Below, in pieces: positions 55,148-62,967 of a stretch of DNA of 64,000 nucleotides. Every line of letters starts with the position of its first letter. Positions within the stretch are counted from its first letter, which is position 1. The stretch spans positions 1,240,001 through 1,304,000 of the forward strand of contig NZ_LR130759.1 in NCBI RefSeq assembly GCF_900292015.1, written 5' to 3'. The stretch is from Mycobacterium basiliense. Its GTDB lineage: Bacteria > Actinomycetota > Actinomycetes > Mycobacteriales > Mycobacteriaceae. The notes beneath the pieces are model-generated. The model searched no databases. It was not told the DNA's origin and worked only from the letters and a program-made list of their open reading frames with translations. A program made the position numbers and the translations under genes.

Positions 55148-56347
55148 TCAGTCCGGTGTGATCGAATCGACCGCCCGGCGCAAGCGGGCGATCCCTTCAT
55201 GGATGCGATCGGGCGGGTTGGAGGCGAAGCACAGGCGTAAGGCGTTGTTGAACCGGCCGCTCGGAGAGAAGGCCGCACCCGGGATGAACGCGACGCCCTG
55301 GGCGAGGGCCGGCTCGAAAAGTGCTGTGGTGTCGACGTTGTCGAGGGTGACCCAACAGAAGAAACCGCCCTCCGGGTCGGTCCACCGCGCCCTGTCACCG
55401 AAGTGCTCGCGCAGCGCCGCCTGGATAGCCTCCTTGCGCCGCCGATATTCCGCACGTTGGGCGCTCAGGTGATCGGCCAGATGGCCGCCGGACAGAAAGC
55501 CGGTCAACAAGCGCTGCGCGGGCAGGTTGGTGCAGGTGTCCATCGCCTGCTTGGCGTTGATCAACAGCGGTTGCAGCTCGGGGACGGTGTCCACCCAGCC
55601 GACACGCAGGCCTGGCGCCACGATCTTGGAGAAGGTCCGGACCGTGAACACCAGCGGGTCACCGCCGCCGAGTTCGCGCAGCGTCGGCACCGGCGGGCCC
55701 GCAAACCGCAGCATGCCGTACGGGTCGTCGTCGATCACCATCGACCCCCACCGGCGGGCCAGCTCGAGCAGCCGCAGTCGGCGCTGCAACGACAGCGTCA
55801 CGCCGGACGGGTTCTGGAACGTGGGGATGGTGTAGATCGCCTTCGGCGGCCGGCCCGCGTCATCGACCAGCCGCTCTAACCTATCGACGTCCATGCCGTC
55901 GTCGTCGACCGGAATCTCCTGCAGCATCGCGCCGTAGGACAGGGCGGTCGCGCTGCCGTTCGTATACGTGGGCGACTCGACGGTCACCAGATCGCCGGGA
56001 TCGACGAAGACCTTGCAGAACAAGTCCAGCCCCTGCATACCGCCCGCGGTGATCGTCAGCCGGTCGGGTGTCGTCTCGTCGCTGGTGCCCCGCAGCATCT
56101 CCAGCAGTGCCTCGCGCAGCGACGGATCGCCCTCCGTCGCGGCGTAGTCGTAGGCATCGGGCGCGCTCAGTTCGATCGACGCGATCCCGGCAAGAATCTC
56201 TGTCGGCACCGCCTCGGCCGCGGGGCTGCCCATGGCGAACCGCACCACGTCGTGAGATTGCTTGTGTAACAGCGACGTACTGGAGTCGATGACCGACCCG
56301 ACCAGACCGGCGGCGCGGGTGGCAAGTGGAAGTGTGGAAGCTGACAC
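55148..56347 (-). CDS. Class I/II PLP-dependent aminotransferase (2-aminoadipate/MocR-type catalytic domain)
   Basis: 399 residues, no attached HTH. Fold type I: TITAGGMQGLDLFCKVF, ESPTYTNGSATALS, IYTIPTFQNPSG, IDDDPYGMLRF and PLP Lys241 in TFSKIVAPGLRVGW. It resembles LysN/ARO8-like and MocR-derived aminotransferases that act on alpha-amino acids. It lies 3 bp after the DoeA-like gene and 3 bp before the M20 gene on the same strand. It would convert an alpha-amino acid of the pathway to a 2-oxo acid, which the island's 2-hydroxyacid dehydrogenases could interconvert. Confidence 0.9.
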   Translation of the reverse strand: MSASTLPLATRAAGLVGSVIDSSTSLLHKQSHDVVRFAMGSPAAEAVPTEILAGIASIELSAPDAYDYAATEGDPSLREALLEMLRGTSDETTPDRLTITAGGMQGLDLFCKVFVDPGDLVTVESPTYTNGSATALSYGAMLQEIPVDDDGMDVDRLERLVDDAGRPPKAIYTIPTFQNPSGVTLSLQRRLRLLELARRWGSMVIDDDPYGMLRFAGPPVPTLRELGGGDPLVFTVRTFSKIVAPGLRVGWVDTVPELQPLLINAKQAMDTCTNLPAQRLLTGFLSGGHLADHLSAQRAEYRRRKEAIQAALREHFGDRARWTDPEGGFFCWVTLDNVDTTALFEPALAQGVAFIPGAAFSPSGRFNNALRLCFASNPPDRIHEGIARLRRAVDSITPD

Positions 56348-56350
56348 GCT

Positions 56351-57520
56351 TTACCTCGAGATCGTGAGTTCGTGCGGCAGGTCGGTCAGGCGCTCCACCC
56401 CGGTATCGGTGACCACTACCGGTTCGGACAGCTCGTAGCCCCAATCATCCATCCAGATGCCCAGGATGACATGAAACGCCATACCCGCCGCGAGTTCGGT
56501 CGTCTCACCGCGGCGCAGGCTCACCGTTCGTTCGCCCCAGTCCGGTGGGTATCCGATGCCGATCGAGTAGCCGATCCGCGAATCTTTCTTGATTCCATGG
56601 GGTTTGATCACCCGTTCGAAGGCTTGGTGGACAAGACCGGCGTCCACGCCGGGGCGGATGGCGGCCAGGGTGGCGTCCATCGCTTCGGCGACCACCTTCG
56701 CGGTGTCGGTGAGTTGGGGAGCTGGGTCGCCGAGCACGACGGTGCGCGCCAGCGGGGCGTGGTAGCGACCGAAAACGCCCGCCAGTTCGATGGTGGTGGC
56801 CTCGCCGCTATGGAACCGCTGGGCGGTCCAGGTCAGGTGTGGTGTCCCCGCGGCCCGGCCGGTGGGCAGCAGCGGCACGAGTGCCGGGTAGTCGCCGCCG
56901 TGCTGCGCGGTGCCGCACGCCTGGGCGGCCATGATCGCGGCGACCACATCGCACTGTCGGCGCCCTGGCCGCAGGTTGTCGTAGGCGGTGCGCATTGCGT
57001 GTTCGGCGATCCTGCCCGCGATGCGTAGCTGCTGTATTTCGTAGGGGGACTTGATCACCCGAATCCAGTTCACGAGTTCGGCAGAATCGACCAACCGGTT
57101 CGACGGCAACCCCCGCTGCAGGGCCCGATACCCGCGGGGGGAGAGGTAGGGCGAGTCGCACTCCACCGCGACGGGTTCACCGGGGTCGACCAGTTCGCCG
57201 ATCAACGCGGAGATCCAGTCGAACGGATGCATGTCCGGCCGGTGCACCAATTCTTCGGGATAGCCGTGGATGTGGTCCTCATCGAGGTTGCAGGTGAGGC
57301 GGGCGCCGGCGGCGTCCATCGCCCTGGTGAACAGGTGCGGCGGCCCCTGAGGGCCAACCAGCAGACATTGCGGTGTGTAGAAGGACCACGCGTTGTAGCC
57401 GGTCAAGTAGAACAGATTCGCCGGATCGCACACCACGAGCGCACTGAACTCCTTGTGTGCCATGGTGTCTCGCAGGCGCCGCAGTCGGCTCGGGTATTCG
57501 GTTTCCAACCCCGCAGCCAT
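56351..57520 (-). CDS. Creatinase-fold (M24) hydrolase, ectoine hydrolase (DoeA/EutD)-like
   Basis: 389 residues from the ATG at 57520, 2 bp after the second racemase stop. The N-terminal creatinase domain (VVCDPANLFYLTGYNAWSFY) and pita-bread catalytic domain are complete. The metal-ligand block of true M24 peptidases is lost: the D...DxTRT pattern reads ELAGVFGRYHAPLART, as in metal-free creatinase and ectoine hydrolase. SIGIGYPPDWGERTVSLRRG and GIWMDDWGYELSEP closely recall DoeA as I remember it. It probably opens a cyclic amidine or C-N bond in the island's substrate. Confidence 0.85.
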   Translation of the reverse strand: MAAGLETEYPSRLRRLRDTMAHKEFSALVVCDPANLFYLTGYNAWSFYTPQCLLVGPQGPPHLFTRAMDAAGARLTCNLDEDHIHGYPEELVHRPDMHPFDWISALIGELVDPGEPVAVECDSPYLSPRGYRALQRGLPSNRLVDSAELVNWIRVIKSPYEIQQLRIAGRIAEHAMRTAYDNLRPGRRQCDVVAAIMAAQACGTAQHGGDYPALVPLLPTGRAAGTPHLTWTAQRFHSGEATTIELAGVFGRYHAPLARTVVLGDPAPQLTDTAKVVAEAMDATLAAIRPGVDAGLVHQAFERVIKPHGIKKDSRIGYSIGIGYPPDWGERTVSLRRGETTELAAGMAFHVILGIWMDDWGYELSEPVVVTDTGVERLTDLPHELTISR

Positions 57521-57522
57521 CC

Positions 57523-58242
57523 TCAGCGCTCCAGCAGGTGCTGGCCCGGGCCAAATGCCTTGCGGCCGATGGCGTCGAGGGCCGACCACATGGTGACTTG
57601 ATTGGCCGTGAGCACCGGTTTGCCGAGTTCGCGCTCCAAGGCGGCGATCAGATCGTAGGTGGGGAGGTTGGTGCAGCTGATGAATATGGCTTGGGCGTCG
57701 GCGGTGTCGTTGTCCCGGACGAGATCCGCGGTGATGTTGTAGGGCACCGTCCAGATGCCGGTGGTCAGGCCGAGCCCGGCAGCCCCGGTCACTTCGACCC
57801 CTGCTTCGGCAAGATAGTTGGCCAGCCCGGCGGTGAGGTCGGCAAGGTAGGGCGTCACCGCGACGATTCGGCTCAGGCCCAGGTAGCGCAGCGCGGCCAG
57901 CAGCGCGCCGCTGGTGGTGACGGCGATGGGGGCGCCGGCCGCGACCATCGCCGCCACCAGCGCGGCCTCACCCGCCAGGCCGCCGACGAAACTGCCGGAG
58001 GCGCATGCGTACGCGGTCACCAGCGGCGAGACCGCACCCAGGTTGGTTACCCCTTGGGCGACCAGAGCCGGGTCGGAGATGTGCACCGCGAGCTCGATCG
58101 TGGCGGGCAGCGGGGTGAAGGGCAAGCGGGTAACGTGCAGACTGACTTCGTCGGGCACCCAACGCCAGAGTTCACGGTCGAGGGCGAAGTCGGACGGCGC
58201 GACCACCCCGACCCCCAGTTGCTGCAGCGACGCTCGGCGCAT
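57523..58242 (-). CDS. Asp/Glu-racemase superfamily protein (EutA/maleate isomerase-like), both Cys present
   Basis: 239 residues from the ATG at 58242. It is a paralogue of the protein encoded at 50305-51036: both carry a (W/Y)AC(T/A)SGSF motif and a GKPVLTANQVT(V/M)W motif. Here both catalytic Cys are in place (Cys80 and Cys190 in FISCTNLPTYD), so a maleate-isomerase or racemase chemistry is feasible. It heads the four-gene operon racemase - DoeA-like - aminotransferase - M20, with operator copy 4 at its promoter. Confidence 0.87.
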   Translation of the reverse strand: MRRASLQQLGVGVVAPSDFALDRELWRWVPDEVSLHVTRLPFTPLPATIELAVHISDPALVAQGVTNLGAVSPLVTAYACASGSFVGGLAGEAALVAAMVAAGAPIAVTTSGALLAALRYLGLSRIVAVTPYLADLTAGLANYLAEAGVEVTGAAGLGLTTGIWTVPYNITADLVRDNDTADAQAIFISCTNLPTYDLIAALERELGKPVLTANQVTMWSALDAIGRKAFGPGQHLLER

Positions 58243-58281
58243 AGTCCTCAAGTCTGGGTGCACCAGCGCCCCAGCGCAAGT

Positions 58282-58297
58282 CGATTGTTGACAATCG
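58282..58297. promoter_or_regulatory. Operator copy 4 (CGATTGT-TG-ACAATCG) between second racemase and hydroxyacid dehydrogenase genes
   Basis: The longest copy: perfect 7-bp arms around TG. It is 40 bp upstream of the racemase start and 27 bp upstream of the GTG of the dehydrogenase gene, so it can control both divergent operons. Confidence 0.8.
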
Positions 58298-58323
58298 TAC
58301 GGTGCGATTTCTACCATCGGACG

Positions 58324-59304
58324 GTGCCTCGAACCCGTCCGGTTGTCGCGGTTCTGAGCGAAAACCCAACCGACCGTCTGCCTGGCCTCGATGGCCTGGG
58401 TGTTGACCTTCGATATTGTGCCGCCGACGGACTCGCCGAAGCGCTGCGCGGTGCGCGGGCACTGCTGCTTTGGGACTTCTTCTCGAAGGCGGTCCGCGAT
58501 GTGTGGACCGAGGCCAGCCACCTCGAGTGGATCCACATCGCCGCCGCGGGCGTCGATACGCTGCTGTTCGACGAGCTGCGAGAGTCCGACGTCGTGGTGA
58601 CCAACGCCCGGGGCGTCTTCGACCGTCCGATGGCCGAATACGTCCTCGGCGCCGTAATCGCCCACGCCAAAGACAGTCTCAACAGCTTCGATCTGCAACG
58701 GCGGCACGAGTGGCGCCACCGCGAGACGCGCAGTATCGCGGGCGCGACGGCGCTGGTCGTCGGCACCGGTGGCATCGGGCGAGCGATCGGGAAGCTGCTG
58801 CGTGCTGCCGGGCTGGTGGTGCGCGGGGCGGGGCGCCGAGTTGTCGTCGACGATCCCGACTTCGGCGAGATCGTCGACAGCGCGAACTTGGCTGCCGAAG
58901 CCGCCTGGTGCGACCACCTCATCCTGGCCGCGCCGCTGACCGCGGCCACCCGCGGCCTGGTCGACGCCGCGGTGCTGGCCGCCATGAAACCCGACGGGCA
59001 CCTGATCAACATCGCCCGCGGACCGCTGGTCGACGAGGCCGCACTGCTCGACGCGTTGGCACGGCGCAGCATCGGCGCGGCCACCCTCGACGTCTTCGAC
59101 ACCGAGCCGCTGCCACCCGACCATCCGTTGTGGGATGCGCCGAATGTGACCATCACCGCGCATATGTCCGGTGATGTCGCCGGTTGGCGGGAGACGCTGG
59201 CCGCCCAGTTCGCCACCAACGCCCGGCGATGGCTGACGTGCCAGCCGTTGTGCAACGTCGTGGACAAAACGCTGGGTTACGTTCCCACGGGCGCGACGGC
59301 GTGA
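58324..59304 (+). CDS. D-isomer-specific 2-hydroxyacid dehydrogenase
   Basis: 326 residues from the GTG at 58324; the open frame upstream runs through the racemase antisense. The Rossmann motif VVGTGGIGRAIGKLL is followed by basic residues (GAGRR), suggesting NADP(H). The catalytic Arg is in INIARGPLVDEAAL and the His in ITAHMSGDVAGW. It interconverts a 2-oxo acid and a D-2-hydroxy acid, which would link the island's aminotransferase to the YdiJ-like dehydrogenase. Its stop overlaps the amidase GTG start (GTGA). Confidence 0.9.
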   Translation: MPRTRPVVAVLSENPTDRLPGLDGLGVDLRYCAADGLAEALRGARALLLWDFFSKAVRDVWTEASHLEWIHIAAAGVDTLLFDELRESDVVVTNARGVFDRPMAEYVLGAVIAHAKDSLNSFDLQRRHEWRHRETRSIAGATALVVGTGGIGRAIGKLLRAAGLVVRGAGRRVVVDDPDFGEIVDSANLAAEAAWCDHLILAAPLTAATRGLVDAAVLAAMKPDGHLINIARGPLVDEAALLDALARRSIGAATLDVFDTEPLPPDHPLWDAPNVTITAHMSGDVAGWRETLAAQFATNARRWLTCQPLCNVVDKTLGYVPTGATA

Positions 59305-60719
59305 CACCGACGGCAACGGAGCTCGTTGCGGGCTACCGGAACAAGACCATCTCACCCGTCGAGGTCACCGAGGCAGCGCTGAACGCGATCGACACCCTCG
59401 ACGGTGTTGTCAACGCGTTCGTGCTGGTTGCCGCGGAGGACGCGATCGCGGCGGCGCGGGCGTCCGAGGCCCGCTGGCAGGCCGGTGAACCGCTCGGCCC
59501 CGCCGATGGCGTGCCGACCTCCATCAAGGACGCCCTGTGGACCCGCGGGTGGCCTACCGTGCGCGGTAGTCACCTGATCGACGCCACCGGACCGGGTTGG
59601 GACGAGGACGCGCCCGCCGTCGCGCGACTGCGTGAATCCGGCGCCGTGCTGCTCGGCAAGACCACGACCCCGGAGTACTCGTGGAAGGGCGTCACCGACT
59701 CGCCGCGGTACGGGGTGACGGCCAATCCGTGGGACCCGACGAAGACGGCGGGCGGCTCCAGCGGCGGCAGCGCGGTGGCCGTGGCGCTGGGAATGGGAGC
59801 GTGGTCGATCGGCACCGACGGCGGGGGCTCGGTGCGCATCCCCGCAGCATTCACCGGAACCGTCGCGCTCAAGCCGACATATGGGCTGATCCCGCACTAC
59901 CCGCCGAGCCCGTTCGGGACGCTGGCCCATGTCGGGCCGATGACCCGAACCGTGCGGGACACCGCGGCGCTGCTCGACGTGCTGACGGGTTTCGACGCCC
60001 GCGACTGGTCAGCCATGCCGACTCCGGCGGCGTCGTTTTTGGCGGGACTCGACGACGGGATTTCCGGGCTCCGCGTGGCCTTCTCGCCCAACCTCGGTTT
60101 CGTTCGAAACTGCGCCGAGGTGGACAGCGCCGTCCGCGCGGCCGTCGACGTGTTGGTGGACGCCGGTGCCCACGTGGACGAAGTCGATCCGGGCTTCGGC
60201 AATCCGGTCCAAGCCTTCCACGTCCTGTGGTTCGCCGGCGCGGCTAAGGTGCTGCAGGCCCACGGCAGCCTCGACGCATGGACCGGCCGCATCGACCCCG
60301 GACTGCACCGCGTCGCGACCCTCGGCGCTACCTATACCGTCGCGGACTACCTGGATGCGATGGCGGTGCGCACCGAACTCGGCCGGCTGATGGGCGAGTT
60401 CCACCAGACCTACGACGTCCTGGTCACCCCGACACTGCCGCTGGGAGCTTTTCCCGCAGGACAGGACGTGCCCGACGGCTCGGCGTCACCGGACTGGACG
60501 AGCTGGACTCCCTACACCTACCCGTTCAATCTGACCCAGCAGCCGGCGCTGAGCGTGCCCTGCGGGTTCACCGCGGCCGGATTGCCGATTGGGTTGCAGA
60601 TCGTGGGCGCCAGGCACGCCGATCCGCTGGTGTTGCGGGTGGGCCAGGCCTACCAGTCCGGCACCGATTGGCACCTGCGCACTCCGAGACTATCGACCGA
60701 TGAGGATGGGGAGCATTGA
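59301..60719 (+). CDS. Amidase-signature family amidase
   Basis: 472 residues from a GTG at 59301, coupled to the preceding gene. The catalytic triad is complete: Lys76 (SIKDAL), cis-Ser in GGSSGGS (151-157) and nucleophile Ser177 in TDGGGSVRIPA. It hydrolyses a carboxamide, carbamoyl or ring amide; the substrate cannot be read from the sequence. It is followed by a DUF3830 gene 1 bp downstream, so hydroxyacid dehydrogenase-amidase-DUF3830 forms an operon controlled by operator copy 4. Confidence 0.93.
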   Translation: MTPTATELVAGYRNKTISPVEVTEAALNAIDTLDGVVNAFVLVAAEDAIAAARASEARWQAGEPLGPADGVPTSIKDALWTRGWPTVRGSHLIDATGPGWDEDAPAVARLRESGAVLLGKTTTPEYSWKGVTDSPRYGVTANPWDPTKTAGGSSGGSAVAVALGMGAWSIGTDGGGSVRIPAAFTGTVALKPTYGLIPHYPPSPFGTLAHVGPMTRTVRDTAALLDVLTGFDARDWSAMPTPAASFLAGLDDGISGLRVAFSPNLGFVRNCAEVDSAVRAAVDVLVDAGAHVDEVDPGFGNPVQAFHVLWFAGAAKVLQAHGSLDAWTGRIDPGLHRVATLGATYTVADYLDAMAVRTELGRLMGEFHQTYDVLVTPTLPLGAFPAGQDVPDGSASPDWTSWTPYTYPFNLTQQPALSVPCGFTAAGLPIGLQIVGARHADPLVLRVGQAYQSGTDWHLRTPRLSTDEDGEH

Positions 60720-60720
60720 C

Positions 60721-61215
60721 ATGAGCAGGCTGATCACGGTGTCGCTGGACAAACGTGGCGTGACCGCGGTCGCGCGACTGCTCGACGACGCCGCACCGCG
60801 CACCTGCGCCGCGGTGTGGAATGCGCTGCCGCTCTCGGCGCCGGTGTTCCACGGCAAGTACGCGCGCAACGAGATCTATACGCTGTTACCGGCGTTCGCC
60901 GACAATCCGGGTAAGGAGAACACCACCGTCACGCCGATACCGGGCGACCTGTGCTGGTTCTCCTTCGATTCCGACGAGCTCGGCAATCCGGCCTATGGAT
61001 ACGAAAACACCACTGGCACGGGGACCACGGGAGCCATCGTTGACCTGGCGCTGTTCTACGGGCGGAACAACCTGCTGATCAACGGGGATCAGGGCTGGGT
61101 ACCGGGCAACGTCTTCGGTGAGGTCGTCGAGGGTCTGGACGAACTGGCCGCCGCCTGCCAGGACCTGTGGATGGGCGGCGTGCGCGGCGAGACGCTGAGC
61201 TTCGCCCGCCGGTGA
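60721..61215 (+). CDS. DUF3830 family (cyclophilin-like fold) protein
   Basis: 164 residues from the ATG at 60721. PRTCAAVWNALPLSAPVFHG, NTTVTPIPGDLCWFSF, LALFYGRNNLL and NVFGEVVEGLDELAAACQDLW are DUF3830 patterns. The fold is cyclophilin-like and the activity unknown. Such genes often accompany amidases and Asp/Glu-racemase-type proteins. It is the last gene of the catabolic island. Confidence 0.85.
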   Translation: MSRLITVSLDKRGVTAVARLLDDAAPRTCAAVWNALPLSAPVFHGKYARNEIYTLLPAFADNPGKENTTVTPIPGDLCWFSFDSDELGNPAYGYENTTGTGTTGAIVDLALFYGRNNLLINGDQGWVPGNVFGEVVEGLDELAAACQDLWMGGVRGETLSFARR

Positions 61216-61223
61216 TCGACGGA

Positions 61224-61541
61224 TCAGGCTTGTGAGTGATGCCTGGGGCAGTACGCGGCTATGCTCACGCCGACAAAATACCCCGCGCGATAGCCGTCCA
61301 GGCTGCTGCTGGCCGCCACGTCACCGGCGACATCGGACTTCTGCCTCCCGGAATCAAGCGCATTGCAGACCTGATGACCGGCCATGATCGCGGCCTGAGG
61401 GGAGGCGAAGTTGATGCCGTGCGACTTCACGGCGTTCAAGAAAGCGTCATCGACCGAGTCGGCGTGCGCGGTGGGACTCGCCCACGCCCCGAAGCTGAAC
61501 AGCGCGATCGCCAGCAGCGAACGCTCTCGGCTGGTTGCCAT
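61224..61541 (-). CDS. Small secreted DUF732 protein
   Basis: 105 residues from the ATG at 61541, preceded by GGAGG; the frame opens earlier but is not used. A signal peptide (MATSRERSLLAIALFSFGAW, cleavage after THA-DS or nearby) is followed by the DUF732 domain: DDAFLNAVKSHGINFASPQA, then GHQVCNALDSG and a second Cys near the C-terminus that may form a disulfide. Mycobacteria have many such exported proteins of unknown role. Confidence 0.88.
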   Translation of the reverse strand: MATSRERSLLAIALFSFGAWASPTAHADSVDDAFLNAVKSHGINFASPQAAIMAGHQVCNALDSGRQKSDVAGDVAASSSLDGYRAGYFVGVSIAAYCPRHHSQA

Positions 61542-61787
61542 TCCTGGAGCCTCCCCGTTGCGCAGCGCTGATGGCAAGCCGGGGCTTCCCCGAACGGTTC
61601 TAGTTGGCCATTCCGGCCCGCCGATGTTGCGCAGATGTCGAGACCGTGTACCGGTCGGAAATTGTGGCTGAATTCGTGAAGTCCGGCCATGTCAAGCGAT
61701 GTTGGGGCCCCGTTGCGAAACCGGAGATCTTGTACGATGCCTCATGCGGCGAGGACGACGGCAGTCTGCATTATTCAAGGAACCAGT

Positions 61788-62870
61788 TTGAAGCACAATC
61801 GATTTGGCGCCGCAATTGGTGTTCTGGTCGCCGGGATTTCGATGTTATCGGCATGCAGCGCGCACAACACCTCAACGGTGGGGGTGGCCTGTGGCGGCAA
61901 GCCAACGCTACAAGCCAGCGGTTCCACCGCACAGGAAAACGCGATGGCCCTATTTGCTGGTGCCTTCGAACAGGCTTGCCCCGGACAGTCATTGAGCTAC
62001 ACGGCCAACGGTTCCGGCGCCGGAATAAGCCAATTTATCAGCAGCAAAACCGATTTCGCTGGATCGGACTCGCCACTGAGCAAGGACGAGCACATTAAGG
62101 CGGAGCAGCGGTGCGGCTCGCCGGTGTGGAACCTGCCGATGGTATTCGGCCCCATCGCCATCGCTTACCGCGTCAACGGCCTGACTTCGTTGACGCTGGA
62201 CGGTCCGACCGCGGCCCGGATCTTCAACGGGGGCGTCACAAACTGGCATGATCCTGCGATCGAGGCACTGAACCCGGGCGCCAGCTTGCCCAATGAGCCG
62301 ATCCGTGTCGTTTTCCGCCGCGACGAGTCCGGAACTACGGACAACTTCCAGAGGTATCTCGATACCGCGTCCAAAGGTATGTGGGGCAAGGGTGCTGGGA
62401 AGAAATTCAACGGCGGAGTCGGCGAAGCCGCCGAGGGCAACGCCGGTGCCGCCGCCCTCGCCAAGCGCACCGAAGGCTCGATTACCTACGTGGAATGGTC
62501 GTTTGCGCAGGCGCAACTCCTGAACATGGCACAGATCGTCACGTCGGCCGGCCCCGAACCGGTAGCGATTAGCGCGGAGTCGGTGGGCAAGACGATTTCG
62601 GCCGCATGGTTCATCGGCGAGGACAACGACCTCGCCCTGGACACGATCTCGTTCTACCGGCCAAATCAGCCAGGCTCGTATCCGATCGTCCTGGTGACTT
62701 ATGAGATTGTCTGCTCGAAATACCCGCAACCGCAGGTCGGCACGGCGGCGAAGGCATTCCTGCAAAGCACGATCGGCGTCGGACAGGCCGGGCTGGCGGA
62801 TCATGGGTATGTTCCGGTCCCGGACGGATTCAAGTCACGGTTGTCGACCGCGGTTCATGCCCTCTCGTGA
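61788..62870 (+). CDS. pstS: PstS3-like periplasmic phosphate-binding lipoprotein
   Basis: 360 residues from a TTG at 61788, chosen because AAGGA lies 6 bases upstream and the translation then starts [16 protein letters not shown] like PstS3; an ATG at 61689 gives an unlikely N-terminus. The lipobox MLSAC places the lipid-modified Cys near residue 23. The binding-protein core carries the phosphate loops [22 protein letters not shown] and [10 protein letters not shown]. It delivers phosphate to a PstCAB permease. No pstC, pstA or pstB gene is adjacent, so this is an orphan copy. Confidence 0.92.
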   Translation: MKHNRFGAAIGVLVAGISMLSACSAHNTSTVGVACGGKPTLQASGSTAQENAMALFAGAFEQACPGQSLSYTANGSGAGISQFISSKTDFAGSDSPLSKDEHIKAEQRCGSPVWNLPMVFGPIAIAYRVNGLTSLTLDGPTAARIFNGGVTNWHDPAIEALNPGASLPNEPIRVVFRRDESGTTDNFQRYLDTASKGMWGKGAGKKFNGGVGEAAEGNAGAAALAKRTEGSITYVEWSFAQAQLLNMAQIVTSAGPEPVAISAESVGKTISAAWFIGEDNDLALDTISFYRPNQPGSYPIVLVTYEIVCSKYPQPQVGTAAKAFLQSTIGVGQAGLADHGYVPVPDGFKSRLSTAVHALS

Positions 62871-62883
62871 TCTGGCACCATCG

Positions 62884-62915
62884 CGGCGCGCAATGTTTCA
62901 GCTATTTTCGCGCCG
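62884..62915 (+). terminator. Possible hairpin terminator of pstS
   Basis: Perfect 7-bp stem CGGCGCG/CGCGCCG with an 18-base loop, 14 bases after the pstS stop codon. The large loop makes it weak. Confidence 0.4.
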
Positions 62916-62967
62916 TGGTCAACGCAATGTCGCGCGGAATTTCCTCGCGTGGTCTTTGTGAGATGTC

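Noticed and set aside
45341..61215. Ectoine biosynthesis or a classic doe/eut ectoine catabolic operon
   Set aside because: No EctA, EctB or EctC, and DoeB (AstE/AspA family), EutB and EutC are not found; only a partial resemblance to ectoine breakdown is supported.
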